In this document: piece after piece, positions 21,373 through 32,829 of the stretch
Layout: each line of letters starts with the position of its first letter
Position numbering within the stretch: position 1 is the stretch's first letter
Source of the DNA: Desmodesmus armatus
Taxonomy: Eukaryota; Chlorophyta; Chlorophyceae; Sphaeropleales; Scenedesmaceae
Length of the DNA: 64,000 nt
Direction: 5' to 3'
Assembly (NCBI GenBank): GCA_007449985.2
Contig: VIIQ02000004.1
Coordinates: 186,001 to 250,000 of the forward strand
Made by a program: the position numbers and the translations under genes
Notes under the pieces: generated by a model
Told to the model about the DNA's origin: nothing
Seen by the model: the letters and a program-made list of their open reading frames with translations, nothing else
Database searches by the model: none

Positions 21373-23758
21373 GTGAGCTGTTGTAGTGTCTTCTTGTTGT
21401 GTATGTCAAGAAATGCGGCAGCAGCCTTGTAATGCAGCCAAAGATGCGTGCTGTGCGCTTCATTAGCTGGTGCTTTTTGTCCTGGGATGCCTGTGTGCTG
21501 GGATCCTTGTACTGTATAGTTACTTCTGTGCTTGCGCAACATGCAAGAGATGCATGCCTGTCTTACTGCGGGTAGCAACTCCCATGCTTTCTTTGGTCCG
21601 GGCGCTGGGCACCTCCTGGCATAGAGGTGTGTTAGGCGTCCCTCATCGGTGAGGCTTTGCCTCCAGCCCCCGGCACTTGGTTGACTCAAATGAGTTGTGT
21701 GTGGCCAGCCAGGGGGGGGTGCGCTTACCCTGGGAGCCTTCAATACTGCGGATAGCGTCCGTCGCACCTACAGCATGTAGCTAGGGCCAGGAGGCTGCAT
21801 GTTTGCGGGATGCATGCATGGGTGACCTGGGGTGAGGGTCGGTTGCTTGTTGGTAGGATGGCGGAAGCTGCAGCTGTCCCGTCTGTCTGTCTGACTTGCG
21901 CTGTGCACTGCACAGATGCTGGTAGTGGTGCTGACCTGAGCAAATGATGGCTTGCACCGGCATATAGATGGCTGTTGCATACAAACATACATGTTCGACT
22001 TGAAGCTTCGTAGCTACTAGTGTGGCACCTGACCGTAGCAGTTTGGTGTGCAGCACCAGTACTGCTACTAGCAGTATTGCTAGCAGCAGCTCCTGCTGTC
22101 CATTTAGGGATCTTCCCCAGTCCTTGACTTGAGTCTACATGTAGTGTACATGTAGGCACGGCCAGACTCAGGCTCGAGGGCGCACTGGTACTGCCTGAAG
22201 CTACGAAGCTACATCTATGTTGCGGCTGCATGTGTGGCAGCTGTGGCCACATACTTCCATACATGCTATAGCTACAGCTGGTTGCGTCTGATTTTTTCTT
22301 TGATGCAGTCGGCTAGCCCTCACCTCCTGCAGTCCATTTATCTTGACTGCAGCAGCCTTGAATGCATGCAAGCACACCTGTCGCTGCTGCCTGGTGCAGC
22401 AAATCTGAAGGCTGCTGCCTTTTCATCCAGGCCTGAGGCAATGCCTCCTGTCACCACGGACGCCGTGTACAGACGTCAGTTGGACAGTTGTATGTGCTTT
22501 GTTTGGTTTTTGGTTGGTTCTGCCATCTTTGTGATATCAGCGAATGGCTGGCATCAGCTCTTGAGCTTCATATCTACAGGTGTAACATTGATGTGGCTGT
22601 GTTGGCAGGGTGTGGGGCCTTGTCTGTGCTGATGGTGTGTGCACAGCCTTGGTCTCTGGTACCTTGTTGGTGCTGCCTCCGCATAAGTTGTGGCCAGTTG
22701 AGTGTTACCGCCGCCGCAGATGTTGCTGCACACAGCAACACCGCCCCGCCAAGAGGTGGCATGGGACAAATGCTGGCACAGGACCGGGTTAGTGTCCATA
22801 AACAGCTGGCAACAGGCTGCACGTTTTCAGTGCCGCGGCCAAAACAAAGAGATAGTAGTTTGTTCCTCCCTGTGCATCATGAATAGACAATGCGTCATTC
22901 GTTCAAAAAAAGAGACAGATGCCATGCCAGCTTTCACACCCACAAGACAATCACCAGGGTGCACCCCACGTGGGGTCATCACATCTGAAGGCTGTATGAC
23001 AATCACAAGGGCATGTACTGCAACAAGCTAGCATCCTGGCGGCACATGTTCCTTCACACCATGATGGCAACTTTGACCATGCTGCATTGTGATGCACCTT
23101 GCAAAATGCATCATGCGGTGCCCATGCATGATCAAACTCTGGCTGCAGGCAGCAGTTTCGGCAGCCAATGACAAACATGCCATGATCAAGCAGGTATGGA
23201 GGTTTCTGCAGGCATCAGGTTGCCATCACCATGCAGTATGGTGCGCACTGCAACACACATATGCCTAGCCCAGGTTGGGGATCACCCGACAGCCTGGAAA
23301 CCACCCCAAAACCTGGTCAATGCATGAAGGTTTGCAAGGATGGGGGTCCTTGAATGCTTTCCACTGGCTGGCACCACCCCCAACCTGACCCGCACAGGCA
23401 CAAAGAGAGTCAATCACATGTGTGCATTGAAGCCAAGGCATGCAAGTTGCACGCTGTCACAGCTGGTACACAATACAAGGTGTACAGCTGACTGTCATTC
23501 AGGCGATCACGCTTTTAGTCACAACTGTATCACACATTGTGATGATCACTGATCACAACATCATGGGCAACACAGCAGAACGCCTCGCCAGTGAAAGGGA
23601 GTGTGGCTCACACTCCCCTGATCTTCACCAGAACCATCAGACAGAAAGGGTTGCTGTTGCTGGCTGTGCTTCAATTCCACTGCCCTCTTCACTTGCTCCC
23701 ACGGTCACCCACACTTGCAGGCCTCCTCACAGCACCTGCGCAGGGCATGTTTCAAGGC
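21373..23758. other. Intergenic region; no gene recognised
   Basis: About 2.4 kb between the convergent ends of the ABHD17-like and collagen-like genes. A fragment near 22320-22480 reads as plausible protein on the + strand (SLECMQAHLSLLPGAANLKA), but I could not attach splice partners or a family. No rRNA, tRNA or mobile element was recognised. Confidence 0.35.
21428..21432 (+). terminator. TGTAA poly(A) signal of the ABHD17-like gene
   Basis: TGTAA is the standard polyadenylation signal in green algae. It lies 56 nt after the stop codon, a typical distance. Confidence 0.6.
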
Positions 23759-26700
23759 TTAGCTTGACTGGCTGGCTGCCTTCTGGTAGCCAGGGAATGG
23801 GGGGTAGGCACCACTGTTGCCTCCGTTGTTGCCGCCGAAACCACCGCCGTTGTTGCCGCCGAAACCACCGCCGTTGTTGCCGCCGAAACCACCACCGTTG
23901 TTGCCGCCAAAACCACCGCCGCTGTTGCCGCCATATCCGCCGTTGTTGCCGTTGTTGCCGCCGAAACCACCGTTGTTGCCGCCAAAACCGCCGTTATTGC
24001 CACCAAAACCGCCGTTGCCATAGCCGCCACCGTTGCCGTATGAGGGGTAGTGGGGCTTGGGTGGTGGGACGGGGGGCATGGGTAGGGTGGGGGTGCAGCA
24101 GTATGCCTCTGCCTTGACATTGCAGCTGGTTGTGCCAGAGAGAGCTGTTGTGGCGATCATCATGCACTCGGTCTGCACGGGCAGCAGTAAGACAGGAGGC
24201 AGTCACAGGTGTGAATGTGTGTTCATGCATTCCTCAGGGGTGGGGTCAAAGGGTAACTTGTGTTTGTTATGGGGTCAAAGGGCTGGCTGTGTATGCATGT
24301 CATGCGCAAGGAGTCGGGTGCCCTTACCCTGCTGTGTGGGCGGGGGCCAGTCAGAATGGTCTGCTTGATCAGCTGCAGGATCAGGTAGTCTGCGGAATTC
24401 TGTGTCAGCACAAAGACAGCAGCACACACAAGCACTGTCAGTAACTTGTACTGCTCAGCCTGTTATATATTGCAGCATAGTGTGTGCAGGTAGTGTGTGC
24501 AGGGAAACTTGTTGCTCTGTATATGTCACATATAATAAGTGTATCATGGTGCTGCAGCGCCTCTTGCCATTCCGACTAGCAGTGCTCGTGTGGAACCGCC
24601 ACTCATGGCGGCCATGCCACATCACACCATAACTCAGTATCCCACGCACGTGGTGCTAGTCGTGCACGAGTTTTGTTCTTCCACGCCCCGACCCCAGTGC
24701 ATTGCGCTGTGAACCGTCTTGCACACACAGACACGCACAACCGACGTCAACTCACCGTGCAGGCGATCTCACATGTGCCTGCAAGGAGTGGCGAGAAAGC
24801 AGGTGATGGCAAGCAGCACAGGAATAAAGTCAGCTTCAGGACAAGCATCTGGTGGCAACACGCCCTAAAGTACTGGATGTTGCTGCATGATCAGGTAGCG
24901 TTTGCAGGTTGGAGGCTTGGGAAAGAGGCGGATGTTGTCCCACCAGCACGGGTGTTGTGCTGCAGCAGCCAGCCTATGACAGGAGAACATCAAGTGACAC
25001 TGTGCCACTGATTATCGGTGATTTGCAATTGCACATACCTCCAACCTGCAACTGGCCCTCTGGGCATGTAGCCATGGCAGTTGCTGTTGTGCCAAGAGCG
25101 GTGGGGACAGCGAGTGTCCTTTGGTCAGCAGTCGACACGGGTGTGGCTGTGCAGAAGCCTGTGGCACACCAGAAAAACAGCACAAACATGATAAATTTGG
25201 AATTGGGTGCTTTTGAGAACACATCTTCTGTCAGCCAGTCTGTCTGTCATGTGCTATTTCTGGCTGGTCCCTCACTTTGGCAGACCTCTTCTGAATGGTT
25301 GTAATTATCTAGTGCATTGCCAGCACCTGCTTCCAGCACCCAGTTTGCAAGCAGTTGTGATGTATGCTCTGAGTTTGGCCGCACATTCCAAGGATACTCA
25401 TGTGTCCCAGGAGTGACTGTTATGTTGTCACAGACTGATGGCTCAATGCTGCCCTCAAGGCCTGACAGGCCTCAGTGAGGCTTGGCTCAGAGCAGCTGCT
25501 GCTGCTGCTGCTGCTGCACTCACCTGGCAGACCCTGGGGGCCAGGGGGTCCCTGAAGACCCTGAGCACCTGCAGGACAAACAGCATGCATGCATTCAGGC
25601 AGTGTGAAAGACGCTTCAGTGGAATGTTTCCGATCTGTTCGTCAGTGCATTCTCAGATGAGTACTACGATGTCTATTCAGATGCGTTCTTTGATGCTGAT
25701 GCCCCATGAGCCTCGTTGGCTCCCTACGGGGTGTTCAGGCTCTGCCTGAATCATGTAACAGTAACAGTAACAGGAATGAAGCCACCCCAATGCAAGAAAA
25801 GCTTCTATGAAGCACCAAGGTGTGCCGCTTACACAGTATCTTGCATCAAACAACAAGGCAAGCCAAGCCTGACAGCCCCCAAATTGGTTTGAGGCAAGCT
25901 CAGATCGAGGGGCAACAAGTGTCGGGGTGCGTGTAGGTGGCTGGTAAAAGCACAGGGATTCTGTTGTGAGACACAGGATTGAGCAACCAAGCTGCCAGGT
26001 TGAGTAATCACCTTGCATGCCCTGCTGTCCTTCAGGTCCGCGAGGGCCCATAGCACCAACAGGACCAATCAAGCCAATGCCAATAGGGCCTGCAGTAGCA
26101 CCAGCACAGCACAGCACAGCACAGCGTTGTTTATGCCCACATCTGGTATCACCAGACGTTATGCAGACGTTGCGCATGATGTTGACGCGATTGCTGATAG
26201 ACAGACATCACAATAACTTCTACAGGAACCTGTAGCTGTCTTGTGTGTCGCTCACTGCTAATCTGCATCTGCGGCTGCGCTCTATGATGCTGGGGTTGGA
26301 TTGATGCTGAGGGCCGTAACTGGCCCAGGCTTTCTAGTGTCCTAGGTCACTGGTCGCCTGGTGGTGTATTGCTTGTCTTGCACCAAGGTCGATTTGCTGC
26401 TAGCAGCATGCTGCATGCGCGGTGAACCTGGCCGGAAACAAGTGTAAAGATGCGGGGGTTGAGTGCTTACCCTGAGCACCGCGGGCGCCCTGGGGACCAC
26501 GAGGGCCAGTAGGGCCTCTGGGACCCTTCACAACAGCTGCCATGCAACCATGCGCAGCACAGGCAAGCAGCAACAAGCAGCAGCAACAGCAGCGGCGGCA
26601 GGGCAGCAGCAGTAGCCGGTCACACACGATTGGTTCCAACGTACTGATAGTAAGCAAGCCTTGCTGGGCAGGTGAGCTGAGGCTTTGCCATGTGGTCATC

Positions 26701-27288
26701 ATGTGCTAGTGCTGCAGTATGCATTCAGCACTGCACAAACCACACACACGGTCGAGCATCCCTTGCATTCAGCCTGGGTGGCCATGGGTGCCACAAGGGT
26801 GTGCTTGTGCATTACACTGTCAAGACTACATTTGCGTCCACCAACAATGTGCATCTTCTTGCTGCCTTTCCCTCGGCCACCCTTCCCTACCAAAAGAATT
26901 GTCGCCGTTGCCGCTGTCATCTTCATCACCATTTCCATTGCCGTTGTCATTGTTGTCATAGTCTGGTGGAACATGGGAGCAGGGGGCAAAGAGAGCGCCA
27001 TGCACAATTATGGAGGGCCAGTAGGCAAGCTACATCTTTTGGGGCCTTGACTGGGTGTCAACAGCCAATTGGGGGGCTTGGCAGTCAAGCAAGCTCATCG
27101 TAATGCACTTGACAGGGACTTGCACAACATTCAGGCAGCCAGCCTGGCTAGCGGCAAGCAAACAAGACTCACCGTCATCGCCATCATTGCCGTTGCTTCC
27201 ATCATCATCGCCGCCGTTGTTGCCGCCGTTGTTGCCGCCATTGTTGCCGCCCTTCTTACTGTACTTCTTACTGCCACCATTGCTGCCA

Positions 27289-27384
<96 letters not shown>

Positions 27385-28604
27385 TCATCTGTGACAGTAC
27401 AGCCAGGTGACGGTGCAGTGCACAACAGATCCATCAGCAAGCCATAAACTATGCTACATGCTGGTGGCTGACATCCACATGGCCATTTTGGGGGGTCCTG
27501 GTACGTCAAAATTGTCGCCCTGTCCCTCACACACACTGATTTCTGAAAACTACGCTGCCTTTCATCAGCTTGTTAGCCATGAAAGTTGGGACAGAAACAT
27601 CAGGATGCATTTCTTCCTGGGACTCTTAGCGCTGCATACTCATCCTGCAATGGTACTGCGTTTAGTAATGGCAGCACGTCCTTGCTTACCATCATCGTCA
27701 TCACCCCAGAAGTCATCGTCACCTGCAGGATGCATTCAAAGCATTGACACAAGCAGCACAACAAGCAGCAGCAGCAGCAGCAGCGGCAGCAGCTGGTCAA
27801 GTAAAGCACGGCAAGCAAACTCATGGCATCAGGAGTGTTATTCACCAGGCAAAATCAGGCAAAGTACAGGATACACCGATGTAGGAGAAGTGCAGACTGA
27901 CATACTAGAGCCAGACTTGTAGTAGGTCTCTAGCTGCAAAACAAAAGCCATGTGGCATGTTTGTTTGTGCACTCACCGGCACTCTTCTTCTTGTACTTTT
28001 TCTTGGCTGCAGGCTCTGTATCGCAGTCAGCAATCAAGCAGCACAGGCGGTACATGCACAACACCGTTGGCGAGCAAGCTAGGCTTGCTGCTGCAGCTGT
28101 CACTCTGCTGTTGCAAGTGCAAGCCGCATATGCTGAATGCTCATCAGGGTTGTTTAGATGTCACTCTTGAACTGATTTGGGCTTGGCTACGCACCTGCTG
28201 CTGCTGCCTCTGCTGCTGCAGTTGTCACTGCTGCCACTGTTGCCTTGACGGGACTCTCCTCCGCCAAGCGACGCTCATGCTCAGCGCTTGCCACTGAAAT
28301 TCAGTTGTGAAAGGTTCAGGTCAGCAAAAGCTACAGTCAGGGTCCTCCATCAACGAGCAGTACAACGAGTTCCCGCCGAAAAATGCGCATAGCCATGTTT
28401 GAAGCGAGGAGACAGTACATGGGCATTCAGCATGGCTAAAACACTTTCGGTTGCACCATGCATCTCACAGAATTCAGCCTTGCCAAGCCTGCTGGCCGCG
28501 AATGGGGGTTTCGAGTAGTGCGAGGCTGCTCACGGCTCACCAGATATGGCAAAGGCCAGCACTCCTGCCAACAGCAGGAACTGCAACAAGTTTGTCCTCC
28601 TCAT
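23759..28604 (-). CDS. Secreted collagen-like protein with Gly-Asn repeats
   Basis: Thirteen exons in phase: 28604-28541, 28293-28195, 28006-27977, 27722-27690, 27388-27173, 26962-26891, 26536-26471, 26089-26012, 25568-25524, 25158-25039, 24973-24944, 24389-24328, 24172-23759; 442 aa. Order of parts: signal peptide MRRTNLLQFLLLAGVLAFAI; Ala-rich stretch; Lys-rich block KKKYKKK; acidic block GDDDFWGDDDDG; (Gly-Asn)n; three short collagen exons with Gly every third residue (GPRGPTGPRGPQGARGAQG; GPIGIGLIGPVGAMGPRGP and on; GAQGLQGPPGPQGLPG); a Cys-containing stretch with CPEGQLQVGG; a Cys-rich segment; and a C-terminal GGFGGNN array. The design points to an extracellular matrix or cell-wall protein that could form short triple helices. 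Introns 1-11 are all phase 1, so exons 2-11 are symmetrical. Exon 11 is the least certain; further small exons could be missing. No known orthologue comes to mind. Confidence 0.8.
27291..27383. repeat. (GTTGCC)15 hexamer repeat, coding for Gly-Asn dipeptides
   Basis: Fifteen perfect GTTGCC units on the + strand, read on the minus strand as GGC AAC codons in exon 5 of the collagen-like gene. Confidence 0.95.
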
Positions 28605-31359
28605 GCCGCTTTCCCACGCCAGATGCTAGAAGCCCAGTAGTAGCCACCCTACTGCTTTTTACTAGCGCGATTGTTTTGGTCTCAGCTGGTAAATAATTAT
28701 CACTATCCAGTTAATGTACTGATGTTATCTGGGTCGCGTTGCTGGCTCTATGGTGGTCTGGAAGATGGCGGGGTGTGGTTTTAACAGACTTCTCATATGC
28801 ATCCGATCAGGGGCTTGTACGCTTGAATTTGAGGTGGAAAAAGGTATCAGACAAAATACTGTACTGAAAGACAGCAATGGCTCAGCATGGACAAGGTTGC
28901 GGCTTGAGGCAATATATTGTGTCGCCCAGCAGCGATCGCAGAATACTGAGAATGAACTATTGAGCATGATAACAAGATTAGTTTGAAAGGTGCGCTCAGG
29001 TGCAAGCGAGGTAGCCTGGACCAGGGGTCCCCCCACCTGAACTGCTGATGCATGCGCCATGCTGGTGCTTGCATGTAATGCCCAACAATTTGCTGCAACA
29101 CTTTCGTGAGAAGAGCACGGCCCATGACTTGTCACATGATGCACTTTTCTTTGGAGGAATTATAATCAGAACTGTAAGGCCGATTGCGAGTTGGCAGGGT
29201 GTAATTTCATCAGGTGGCAGCCTGAGGATTATACGGCTGTCGACCGTGACAAAAAGGTCGCACTGATATGCCAGCTGATGCCCAAGTTGCACTGCAACTG
29301 AACAAGTTATGCAAATCGCACACTGCCACGTCCGCGTGCTGCCCCCCCTCCTGGTGCTGCCATCTGTCACTGTCTTGCTTGGTCGAGCTGCTGCCATTGG
29401 TCAAAACGCCACACCAGACTCGACGTAGCCTTTGGCAGCTGCCAGCTCCACTGGACTGCATCTGTTGGGCTTTCACGGAAAGAGTTGGGATAGGCACATG
29501 CAACGAAGTTGGGTGCTTACAGCCTGCGTGCCATGCTGCCCTACCTCAAGCCTTTGCTGGCTGACGTCAACATGGTCCTCATGGCATCTGACAATTCAAT
29601 GGCTTGTGCGCATGTCAAGATGCAAGCAAACCCTCCCTAACCCTGGTGTGAGCAGTGAATCACCTTCAGCGTTACCTGGAACTGACGCCCAAGGGAAACA
29701 CCCAGCTGGCACCAGCAACTCACACACAAGCAGCCACCCCAAACCAGAAAAACAGACTGGACAATGACTTTGCCAGCCCAGCCAGGTACCATCGGACACC
29801 AGTGCTGTGATAGCAGGCATCGCGCATGCAACCGACAACGCCTCATCAACATGGAGGCAAACCTCTACAGGCATTGACTCCATAAGGCAGGCAACCCAGG
29901 AGATGCAGGGCAACGTCCTGCCAAAACAACCACACACAGGCACGTCCACCCGCATGGGACGACTACGCAGCCAAGACGGGATGCACCATTCTCCCTCAGC
30001 AGTAATACTACGCAACCACTGGATATACGCACCTCTGCGTCGACACACCCAACCAACATAGCCCAATGGCCACGCGTCCAACCGGTTTGATAAGCCTGTG
30101 TGCATCTGACCCCAGCAGGCGGCCATTGCACATGTAAACAAGCCAAGCCTCAAGCCAGCAGCTGTGCATTACAGCACACACCGCCGCACTGCTGATGCCC
30201 ACTGTGCAGGGCATTGTTCAGCAGAGGCTCAGGTGAATGGGCAAACAGCATGCGCCAAAACACATACTGAGTGCACCCACACTATCTTCAACACAGGAAA
30301 CACCCAATCAAAGGACAAACAGGCCAAAACAAAAGGACATACACGCAGAGGAAAAGACAACCAAGGCTGGACCAGCCCTTGGGCACAGTACAAGCTTTGG
30401 GGGCCCCTCAAGCCCCCATACACAGCCACTTGATGCACCAGTTCTGGTGCTGGCGCATACAGTCAACCTTCCCCACCACCACCACCCCGCAAAAAGACGA
30501 CACATCAGCCACGACGCAAGCAAGAACACTGTAAACACGCAGCTGGGACGGTGGCAAGCAGCAAGGGGCACCATCTCAGTGCCACTGCCGCCACACGTAC
30601 TTGGCTTTTGTACACAAACAGCCAGCAACAACCTCTCATGCAAGCCATGCCTGCCAAGCGCAACAGTGTTCTGCGGCGACTTGCACAGGCATTGGCAGCG
30701 GCAGCTCTCTGTTGCCGCACTTGCGTGCAGCACACGATGATGCAGACCACAGCATCAAAAACCAAGGCATGCTGACTCATTAGGTGAGTCCACACATGAC
30801 ACACTCACTGTCAGGGGATGTTGCATCCCCCTGTTGATCTGTCCAAACCTTCACTTGCTGGCCACCTGACCACACCACACGATGTAAGCCAGATGTGCCG
30901 CAAGCACACATGACGTCACAGCAAGATTTGACAAGGCCACCGCAGGGCGTGATATAGTGCAATATGTGGCATTTCATGCAGTGACAAGGCAGCCTATTGT
31001 GTGAAAAAAGGCCAAGGAACCCATCAAACACAAAAAGGCGGCTCAAAGCCACACATGATGGGTTGACTCCTTCAGCACCCTAAAATCAGCTGCCATGCAT
31101 GGCAGCATCACGGCAAGCATGCATGTTGTCGGCCCTGGCCGCACATGGACCCTCCCAAGTGCCCCAGCTGGTGATCAAAGCATTGCCGGCATTCTGCAGC
31201 ACGGCCCCACATCAAACGACTAGCGAACTCCCCAATGACGAACGCAGCATCAAAGATCTTGAGAGTGTCATTCAACATGCACATGCATCCTGCAGGCGTG
31301 CTTCTTGCCCACGCCTAGATCCGTAGCTGCAGTTGGCAATGACGTTGAGTCTAAACGAA
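28605..31359. other. Gene-poor stretch with A/C-rich plus strand
   Basis: About 2.75 kb with no gene I can support. From roughly 29.3 to 30.8 kb the plus strand is rich in A and C and poor in G, unlike neighbouring DNA. Open frames are short and show no domain. A decayed mobile element is possible, but I found no terminal repeats or enzyme motifs. Confidence 0.4.
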
Positions 31360-32190
31360 TCAGCACGCATCTGGGATGATCAGTGTGGGGCAGGGGCAGA
31401 CGTCGGCCAACTGCTTGCCGAAAGGGGCCTGGAACAGCTCCTCAATGAAGCTGCGTTTGCGCTGCACCGTCAGCACAACCAGCTCAGCTGCCAGGTCCTG
31501 CACCTTTGCACAGATGGTGTTGGTGACTGAGTGCCTGCAGTTGCCGTGCACTAGGTCCAGCTCCACCTTGGCGCCAGACTGCTGCGCAACCTGCATGTAG
31601 TGCTGCTCAAAGTACTGCCTGGCCCTGTCCGCCATCTGCTCCTGCAAGCCCTCCTCAGGTGGCATCGTGTATGCCAAGCACTGCCCTTGGGGTAGCAGGT
31701 TATTGCTGGCTGGCACCACATGCAGCAGGTGCAGGACATCGCCCGGCCTGTAGATGTGCTGGAGGGTGTACTGCAGGGCCTTGCGACCTGCAGGAGGGGC
31801 AGCAGTAGCATGAAGTTCAGCAAGTATGTCTGTGTGCTGACATCGCAAGCATACACTTGTGCTGACACCACAAACAGTGCCATGGTGGCGCCGAAACCTC
31901 TATGTGCTAGCTCAGCTCAGCTGGCTGGCATGTAGCTGACTGCACATTCAAACAAGGCCACCTCCAGCACAGAGCGCTGCCTCACCTTCTGCATCTGTGT
32001 CAATGGCAAGAACGATGTTGCGGGGTGCCGGTGGGGCCTGGGCACGCTCAGTTGTAAGCTCAGAGGCACGTGCAGCTTGCTGATGCTGAACACCAAGCCT
32101 CTTTGCTGCCTGGTGGGTGCCTGGGAAGGACCCAGGTAGCCTCAAGCACTGTTTGGAGCCATGAGGCGAGACATACGTATGTGCATGCAT
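31360..32190 (-). CDS. Universal stress protein (UspA-fold) family protein
   Basis: Two exons in phase, 32190-31986 and 31787-31360, giving 210 aa from ATG at 32190. After a ~60-residue leader, the domain starts with NIVLAIDTDAEGRKALQYTL, then PGDVLHLLHVVPA, LDLVHGNCRHSV, ELVVLTVQRKRSFIEELF and the last strand CPTLIIPD. This is the usual order of the USP fold (beta strand with Asp, helix, HVVP strand, final strand). The ATP-binding G-2x-G-9x-G(S/T) motif is not kept: the region reads VVLTVQRKRSFIEELFQAPF, so this may be a non-ATP-binding member. USP proteins are stress-linked nucleotide or partner binding proteins; the precise role is unknown. A further 5' exon cannot be excluded because the leader MHAHTYVSPHG is unremarkable. 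Confidence 0.8.
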
Positions 32191-32829
32191 CTTGTTGGGC
32201 CTTGTTGGGCGTATCCGCGAGGAGCTCCTGCTGTGTTCTACGTGATGCCCTGACTGAAACACGAGATCACCTTGATTCAATACAAGACAGATTAGTTGAA
32301 ATGAACAAAACACAAAGCCGTGTTAGGGTTTGGCATGTGTTTCTAGGTTGTTAGGAAGATTGTGTGTGCCCCAACAATTCCAAGCATGCTCAGAAGTAGT
32401 AGCGGGCCTGTGACACACTGGACTCGGTCAGGTCGCCTCAGCCAGGTCCCCTCAACCCACCCCCTGCCGACCCTCCCCCCTTGGGGCCCCTTCAAGGCGC
32501 AAGGCTTGCGCTGACCGTGCCCAGCAAGCCAGCTGCCCCGCGTACCTGGCCCGCATGGACCAACCAACCTTCATCCTCATCTACTAGCTCCAACCACGCC
32601 TATGCTACCCACCACCCCGTTGTCCCCCCTCCTTGTCAACCACCCCACCCCCCCTCAAAGTGTTATCATTTCAGTGCTGTTCAAGTCCTGCTGTGCCAAG
32701 TCCTGCTGTGACAACCCTGGTTGCCATTGGCTGATACTCCAGACATCAGTTGTGAACCAACTCTTGCCAGGTGCAGGCACCACACGCAACACACAACACA
32801 CAAAACACACTGTTGAGTGGCACTCAACA
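32191..32829. other. Intergenic region between USP and DUF3082-like genes
   Basis: Holds the upstream flank of the USP gene and the 3' flank of the DUF3082-like gene, both on the minus strand. It contains GTTAGGGTTTGG, a weak TTTAGGG-like word, at about 32321. Nothing else was recognised. Confidence 0.35.

Noticed and set aside
22320..22490. Possible exon SLECMQAHLSLLPGAANLKA
   Set aside because: Isolated; no neighbouring exon in phase and no motif.
27055..27447. Frames of Leu-Pro, Val-Ala and Thr-Ala dipeptides over the hexamer repeat
   Set aside because: The GTTGCC repeat is open in all frames; only the Gly-Asn reading fits the splice phases and signal peptide of the collagen-like gene.
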